From contig CAMPNN010000007.1 of NCBI GenBank assembly GCA_946891915.1, positions 1 to 49,701 of the forward strand: a stretch of 49,701 nucleotides of DNA, written 5' to 3'. Positions 44,911 through 49,701 of the stretch are shown in pieces (positions within the stretch are counted from its first letter, which is position 1; each line of letters begins with the position of its first letter). Source of the stretch: an uncultured Bifidobacteriaceae bacterium. Lineage in GTDB: Bacteria > Actinomycetota > Actinomycetes > Actinomycetales > Bifidobacteriaceae. Under the pieces are notes generated by a model. The model was not told the origin of the DNA, ran no database searches, and saw nothing but the letters and a program-made list of their open reading frames with translations. The position numbers and the translations under genes were made by a program.

Positions 44911-46970
44911 ATACCACAATGCCCACTTCATTAGCGAATGGTCGATATGAATTAGGAGAACTTATTGGCCGCGGCGGCATGGCAGAAGTGCGTGTTGCAG
45001 TGGATAAGCGCTTAGGTCGTACTGTTGCTGTGAAAATTATGCGTTCTGATTTAGCCAATGACGAGATTTTCCTTTCGCGATTTAGAAGGGAAGCTCACGC
45101 AATTGCGCAAATGAACAATCCAAATATCGTTAATATTTACGATTCTGGAGAAGAATCAGTTACGACTGAAAATGGTTTAGAAGAGCGTCTTCCGTATCTT
45201 GTAATGGAATATATTAAAGGTAAAACTTTGCGCGATATTCTTAAGATGAACGGAGCTTTAAGCCAGCGCGATGCTGAGCAGATTATGATTGGCGTATTGA
45301 ACGCTTTGGAATATTCGCATCGCATGGGAATTATTCACCGAGATATTAAGCCTGGAAATATTATGATTTCTGAGCAAGGCATGGTTAAGGTGATGGATTT
45401 CGGCATTGCGCGTGCGCTCGATGATTCTGCTACAACCATGACACAATCTCAAGGTGTTGTTGGCACAGCACAATACTTGTCGCCAGAGCAAGCTCGTGGT
45501 GAACAAGTAGACATGCGATCTGATTTATATTCCGCCGGTTGCGTGTTATATGAAATGCTAACTGGTCGCCCGCCATTTATTGGTGATTCTGCTGTAGCTA
45601 TTGCGTATCAGCATGTGTCGGAAGTAGCTACTCCGTTGAGCACGCTTGTTCCTGGTATGCCAATTATGTGGGATAAAATTTGCGCAAAAGCAATGGCTAA
45701 AGATCGTCAAAATCGTTATGCTACGGCTTCAGAATTTAAAAACGACATTTTAGCTTTTATGAATGGTGGAGTGCCTGTTGCTGCAGCATTTAATCCTTTG
45801 ACTGATTTGGCAAATATGAAGGCTCGCAAACAAGCTGAGCAGACTGCTGCAACAATGGCAATTAATTCTACAGACAATGCCACTACGCAATCCTTCAATC
45901 CAATTACTGGTCAAGTTGATACAGAGAACGCTGCAGCTTTTGCTCCTAGTACTCGCGCTGCACAGCGCGCAACAATGCAGGCGAAGCGTAGAAAGCGTGT
46001 TGTAATTAGCTCTATTATTGGAGCTTTGGTTGCAATTTTGGTTCTTGCGGGCGTAGCATTCATGCTTAATCGTAGTCGTATGGCTGGTACTGTGGTAGTT
46101 CCAACATTCATGGAAACTACAACTCAGGATGCTGCTCGTGAAAAATTAAGAGCTTTGAACTTAATTCCAGATATTCGAGAAGATGATACTTCTTCGCAAC
46201 CGGAAGGTACTTTTACAAAGCAATCTCCACGCGGCGGTGAGCATGTTGCTGCTGGAACGAAGGTTAAAGTGTGGTTCTCTGTAGGACCTCAGTCAACAAG
46301 AGTCCCAGATGTAAGCGGTAAAACGCAGGATGCTGCTCGCAAGATTCTGGAACATGCTGGATTTAAGATATCTAACGTTCGCGTAGAAGACAGTGTTAAA
46401 GTCAAGAAGGATCATATAACTCGCACCGATCCGGATGCTGATTCTGTTGCGGATAAGGGAACGTTAATTACTTTGTATATTTCTTCAGGCTTAACTAAAA
46501 TTCCTGATGGTCTGGTTGGTCAGAATAAAGATATTGTAGTTACCCAGCTTCAAAATCTCGGCTTTAATGCAGATATTGTTAAAGAAGATTCGGATAGTGT
46601 TCCTGAAGATTCTGTAACACGCCTGAATCCTACTTCCGGAACGTCTGTTAAACCGCATAGTTCCATTACTGTGTATGTGTCACAAGGTGCTCCGAAGGTT
46701 GAAGTTCCACGCATTGATCTTGGTACCGTAACGTTCAAGCAGGCTAAGAAAATACTTGAAGCAAAAGGATTTAGAGTAGTTTCAGATTCTATTGCTAAGG
46801 ATGACGACATTGTAACGAGTATGTCTGAAGAAGCTGGATCAAAGGTAGATAAAGGCGCTGCAATTACCTTAGTTGCGCGTCCTGCTAATACAAATCCAAC
46901 TACTCCTTCTACACAAACTCCGGACGCTAATACTACTACTAACCCTACGGATGCGGATACTCAAAAGTAA
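44907..46970 (+). CDS. pknB: PASTA-domain Ser/Thr protein kinase PknB
   Basis: Receptor kinase that senses muropeptides or lipid II and phosphorylates division and wall-synthesis proteins. The 687-residue protein has the kinase domain (about 12-280: GRGGMAEV, K43, HRDIKPGN with D146, DFG with D164), a juxtamembrane stretch, one membrane segment (365-387) and four PASTA domains (about 394-462, 464-528, 530-596, 597-660). A Thr/Pro/Asn-rich tail ends it. It overlaps pknA by 4 nt and is the last gene of the operon, followed by a terminator. Confidence 0.96.
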   Translation: MNTTMPTSLANGRYELGELIGRGGMAEVRVAVDKRLGRTVAVKIMRSDLANDEIFLSRFRREAHAIAQMNNPNIVNIYDSGEESVTTENGLEERLPYLVMEYIKGKTLRDILKMNGALSQRDAEQIMIGVLNALEYSHRMGIIHRDIKPGNIMISEQGMVKVMDFGIARALDDSATTMTQSQGVVGTAQYLSPEQARGEQVDMRSDLYSAGCVLYEMLTGRPPFIGDSAVAIAYQHVSEVATPLSTLVPGMPIMWDKICAKAMAKDRQNRYATASEFKNDILAFMNGGVPVAAAFNPLTDLANMKARKQAEQTAATMAINSTDNATTQSFNPITGQVDTENAAAFAPSTRAAQRATMQAKRRKRVVISSIIGALVAILVLAGVAFMLNRSRMAGTVVVPTFMETTTQDAAREKLRALNLIPDIREDDTSSQPEGTFTKQSPRGGEHVAAGTKVKVWFSVGPQSTRVPDVSGKTQDAARKILEHAGFKISNVRVEDSVKVKKDHITRTDPDADSVADKGTLITLYISSGLTKIPDGLVGQNKDIVVTQLQNLGFNADIVKEDSDSVPEDSVTRLNPTSGTSVKPHSSITVYVSQGAPKVEVPRIDLGTVTFKQAKKILEAKGFRVVSDSIAKDDDIVTSMSEEAGSKVDKGAAITLVARPANTNPTTPSTQTPDANTTTNPTDADTQK

Positions 46971-46992
46971 TTGCTTAGAGGTTTAGTAAACA

Positions 46993-47033
46993 TGCTGCTT
47001 GCGTTGCTTTATTGGCGGCGCAAGCAGTTTTTA
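46993..47033 (+). terminator. Terminator of the fhaA-pknB operon
   Basis: CTGCTTGCG (46995-47003) pairs with CGCAAGCAG (47019-47027), followed by TTTTT. It lies about 25 nt after the pknB stop. Confidence 0.9.
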
Positions 47034-47123
47034 TATATGCGCTTACGTTTTCCCTAATGGTTCTTAAGTGCTTAAGTTTAAGAGGCATTTCTGTATGTTC
47101 TAAGCATATTGTTCGCATATAGT

Positions 47124-47155
47124 AAGAGGATGACTTAAAAGTAAGTCATCCTCTT
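47124..47155. terminator. Long perfect hairpin between pknB and the sortase gene
   Basis: AAGAGGATGACTTA (47124-47137) and TAAGTCATCCTCTT (47142-47155) form a 14-bp stem with loop AAAG. Neither strand has a long T-run after it. It lies between convergent genes and may act as a bidirectional stop. Confidence 0.55.
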
Positions 47156-47221
47156 CTTCATACTGTTATTTTCAGCGGATTTAATTGTAGTAAAATCCGC
47201 GTAATTGAATTGTCAATATGA

Positions 47222-48328
47222 TTAGACTGTTGTTGTGTAATTTGACATTTGTTGCAAAAGCGGAATTGTTGCCGCTCCCCACGGGAAGACCCACTGGAAC
47301 AAAGCCAATATTATGAAGAAATAAATCAGAAGCGCAAGAATCCAACGTATTGGTGCAACTCCAGGTTGTAAGCGAAGAATGAAGCCAAAAATACTTGCGT
47401 CAGGCCTACTTTTTATTCCAGCATGAATTGCGCGAAGTTCTGGCCACTGCCAAGCAATAGCGCCGGCCGCAAAAATAATAATGTAAAGAGCGGCAACAAT
47501 AGCCATAACTGGAGTCAATGAAGAAAGGTGCGAAACCAACGACTGCTGCTCATTATTAATGAACTTAACTTTGCCTTGCTCATCAATAGTAGAAAGCTCT
47601 TTTGGAATACCATCGCTAATCTTCGCCCAGTAGGAGAATTCAGCGTAACTAATCCAACGATGAGTTGCAGCCGTGTACTTAGGCTCGCAAGTAGTAAGCG
47701 TCAGCATTCGCTTAACTGGCTTTTCTTTAGGATGATCCGGATTAGGAGCAATTACTTCAATATGTTCTGGCGTAACAATCTTATAAGAAGTGTATTTGTA
47801 TACAAACCAGTAATCTTTAGTTCTTACAACTATAGGATCGCCAGGTTTAAGCAAATCTACATCGCCCAAAGGCTGGCCATAACCATTACGGTGCCCTGCT
47901 ACAGCAAAATTACCCATTTCGCCCGGCATTTGCGTTTCTGTATAGTGACCCAAGCCACGCTTGCTTAAAATATACGGCGTAATACCTTCAATAACATTGC
48001 GTTCCCACTGGTTTCCGAATCTTGGAATATACAAGCGCGCAATAAGACCATCATTCGTAGGTTTATCGGCTTTTGGTGGTTCACTGTTTTGAGGCATGGC
48101 AATTTTTGCATTATTGCCAGTTTTAGGATTTTGCCAAGAAGTTTCTTGACGCGTTGCTACCTGATTATGTTCAACCTGAGCACCTGTCCACCACATTTGC
48201 CATGCGATATATAGTGCGCAAACAATTGCGAAAGATATTAAAATCTCGCCTATCACTCCAGCAATTTGCCAACAGAAGCTAGAGCCTTTGCTCCTCGTAT
48301 AAGTTTGCTGCGCGTGAGCAGATCTCAT
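47222..48328 (-). CDS. Sortase (class E-like) with extra C-terminal membrane segments
   Basis: Transpeptidase that anchors surface proteins to the wall or assembles pili. The 368-residue protein has an N-terminal membrane segment (about 22-44), a sortase domain (about 90-250) with catalytic H146 (AGHRNGYG), C214 (TLTTCEP) and R224 (ATHRWI), then two further membrane segments (about 272-292 and 328-348). No sorting substrate with an LPxTG-like tail is in the window. AAAGGAG precedes ATG 48328. It follows the DUF881 gene on the same strand with a 54-nt gap. Confidence 0.9.
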   Translation of the reverse strand: MRSAHAQQTYTRSKGSSFCWQIAGVIGEILISFAIVCALYIAWQMWWTGAQVEHNQVATRQETSWQNPKTGNNAKIAMPQNSEPPKADKPTNDGLIARLYIPRFGNQWERNVIEGITPYILSKRGLGHYTETQMPGEMGNFAVAGHRNGYGQPLGDVDLLKPGDPIVVRTKDYWFVYKYTSYKIVTPEHIEVIAPNPDHPKEKPVKRMLTLTTCEPKYTAATHRWISYAEFSYWAKISDGIPKELSTIDEQGKVKFINNEQQSLVSHLSSLTPVMAIVAALYIIIFAAGAIAWQWPELRAIHAGIKSRPDASIFGFILRLQPGVAPIRWILALLIYFFIILALFQWVFPWGAATIPLLQQMSNYTTTV

Positions 48329-48382
48329 AATACGTTACTCCTTTATCGACGTATGAAGGTCTTGCGACACAATACTATTTAC

Positions 48383-49129
48383 TCAGTTTTTAGGTACAGT
48401 TGCATATTGTAATGGTTGCAACAATGCGGATGCTTCAGGAAATCGCAAATTTTCCTTTCTTTCCACCTTCCAGCCTAAACCAAACGAGCTCACATATTCC
48501 TTATATGTTCGTATGGCTGGTGAATTATTTAGCGCATCAACCATGTCATCCGTCGGACCAATAGCAGATATTTTATACGGTGGCGAGTACTGATGACCTT
48601 GAAGCATAAGAACGTTTCCAATACAAATCACTGCAGAATTAAAAAGCACTCGTTGGTCTTGTATAGTCATTGCTTCTGCGCCTCCGCGCCACAAAGCATT
48701 TACTACTGATTCAATATCCTGCTGGTGAATAACATAATCGTTAATGTTTCCGGAAGTTCCAGAACCATTTACAGCACCCTTCCACAAAGGTGAGTCGTTA
48801 AGCGTAACTACAATCCCCGGTCCTTCAAGCTTTGGAAGCACAGTACTACTGCCAGTATCTGAAGATATTTTATTCTCGTTACTACTGTTTACAAGAGTTT
48901 TATTAAGTAAGCTAATTCTTGAATCTAAATCTTTAATATCTTCTCTCAAAGATTTTGTGCGCTGGGAATTTCGCTCAACCATTTGACTTGTGTTGGAAGT
49001 TACGAAAGAAGTTCTGTTCACGCGCAAATTAGTAACAAACAAGTATCCAGTAAGAAAAATGGCAACAGCAACAGCAAAACTACTCAACAAAGAGTGTTGA
49101 GCTTTATGTTTTCCTGTTTTTTTCACCAT
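48383..49129 (-). CDS. DUF881 membrane protein
   Basis: The counterpart of Mycobacterium Rv0012, of unknown function, found near crgA and the division genes. The 248-residue protein has one N-terminal membrane segment (about 14-34), a coiled-coil stretch (about 50-80, RSLREDIKDLDSRISLLNK-like) and the DUF881 domain with GPGIVVTLNDSP and the IQDQRV/AVICIGNVL region. GAGGGAA precedes ATG 49129. It is divergent from crgA across 77 nt. Confidence 0.88.
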   Translation of the reverse strand: MVKKTGKHKAQHSLLSSFAVAVAIFLTGYLFVTNLRVNRTSFVTSNTSQMVERNSQRTKSLREDIKDLDSRISLLNKTLVNSSNENKISSDTGSSTVLPKLEGPGIVVTLNDSPLWKGAVNGSGTSGNINDYVIHQQDIESVVNALWRGGAEAMTIQDQRVLFNSAVICIGNVLMLQGHQYSPPYKISAIGPTDDMVDALNNSPAIRTYKEYVSSFGLGWKVERKENLRFPEASALLQPLQYATVPKN

Positions 49130-49206
49130 AATTTTCCCTCAATCTTTATGCGTTCGCGTGTAACCACTATTATAGCGTGTAGCCGATTGATTGGAGAGTT
49201 ACAGTT

Positions 49207-49596
49207 ATGGCTGATGAAAAATTGCACACGACTGCAGCTGACGACGCTGCAAAGAAGAGCGAAACTTCTGAGAATACTTATGGCGTTCCTATGGACGAAG
49301 TTGAGGCTGTATTGAATGCAACTGCGGATAAGGCAACACTTTCTCCGCAAATTCAAAAGATGATGCAGCGCCAAGAAGAAAATAGGCGACGTGTTGAAGA
49401 CAGTATTAAGGGCACTAAAGCTAACGCATCATGGTTTGTGCCGCTGTTCTGCGCTCTTATGGTTATTGGCCTTTTCTGGGCTGTAGTGTACTACCTTAAC
49501 CCGATGCTTCCAATTCCTGGAATTGGCCCATGGAATTTGGTTATTGCTCTCGTGTTTGTTATGGCGGGATTCCTAATGACCATGTGGTGGCGCTAA
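49207..49596 (+). CDS. crgA: Cell division protein CrgA
   Basis: Small actinobacterial membrane protein that links FtsZ, FtsQ and PBPs at the septum. The 129-residue protein has a charged N-terminus of about 70 residues and two membrane segments (about 76-97 and 106-127) with PMLPIPGIGPWN between them and the ending FLMTMWWR, the family hallmark. GGAGAG precedes ATG 49207. The last 105 nt of the window after it hold no gene that I can see. Confidence 0.95.
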   Translation: MADEKLHTTAADDAAKKSETSENTYGVPMDEVEAVLNATADKATLSPQIQKMMQRQEENRRRVEDSIKGTKANASWFVPLFCALMVIGLFWAVVYYLNPMLPIPGIGPWNLVIALVFVMAGFLMTMWWR

Positions 49597-49701
49597 TATA
49601 GCATCTACAAAATTAGTCACTAGCTTAGTAGAGTAGCCGCGCGTTTGGGTTATAGGCCAAAAAGTGTGTAAAGCTAAGCTGATGAATATTCTTAAAATAG
49701 A

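Overview
The window is about 50 kb of chromosome from a low-GC member of the Bifidobacteriaceae, most probably Gardnerella. This rests on gene order typical of Actinobacteria around the replication origin, bifidobacterial-type proteins, and a base composition well below the roughly 60% GC of most bifidobacteria. It is core chromosome. I see no prophage, transposase, CRISPR array or integrated plasmid.

Left part (1-8400): a stand-alone sugar-ABC ATPase of the MsiK type with a long structured leader, a membrane-anchored DsbA-like thioredoxin, an orphan Ser/Thr kinase with a 15-bp tandem repeat, tRNA-Thr(TGT), a gene for a small RNA with three C-rich-loop hairpins (resembling the actinobacterial 6C RNA), then a resuscitation-promoting-factor-like cell-wall hydrolase, rsmA and a LytR_C-domain protein.

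Middle left (8400-25400): the conserved actinobacterial origin-left block. It runs cca/pcnA, Nudix hydrolase, DUF6049 protein, murJ, trxB, a degenerate-kinase membrane protein, parB, parA, rsmG, jag/khpB, yidC, yidD, rnpA, rpmH. Four parS-like sites lie in or next to parB, parA and rsmG. A gene-poor kilobase upstream of parA holds strong palindromes and a pair of long inverted repeats.

Origin (25362-27857): DnaA boxes flank dnaA on both sides. The dnaA-dnaN gap is the best oriC candidate. Rightward follow dnaA, dnaN, recF, dciA (DUF721), gyrB, gyrA and a DUF3566 membrane protein.

Right part (36600-49701): mscL and a PAP2 phosphatase on the minus strand, then the tightly packed growth and division operon fhaA-fhaB-pstP-rodA-pbpA-pknA-pknB, with many stop/start overlaps, ending in a terminator. 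It is followed by a sortase and a DUF881 protein on the minus strand and crgA on the plus strand. Together the window encodes origin firing and segregation (dnaA, dciA, parABS), membrane insertion (yidC/yidD), lipid II export (murJ) and the kinase/phosphatase/FHA circuit that controls peptidoglycan synthesis. The most novel-looking points are the C-rich-loop RNA, whose loops match the dnaA ribosome-binding site over 8-9 bases; the MurJ pseudokinase encoded as a separate protein; and the repeat structures upstream of parA.
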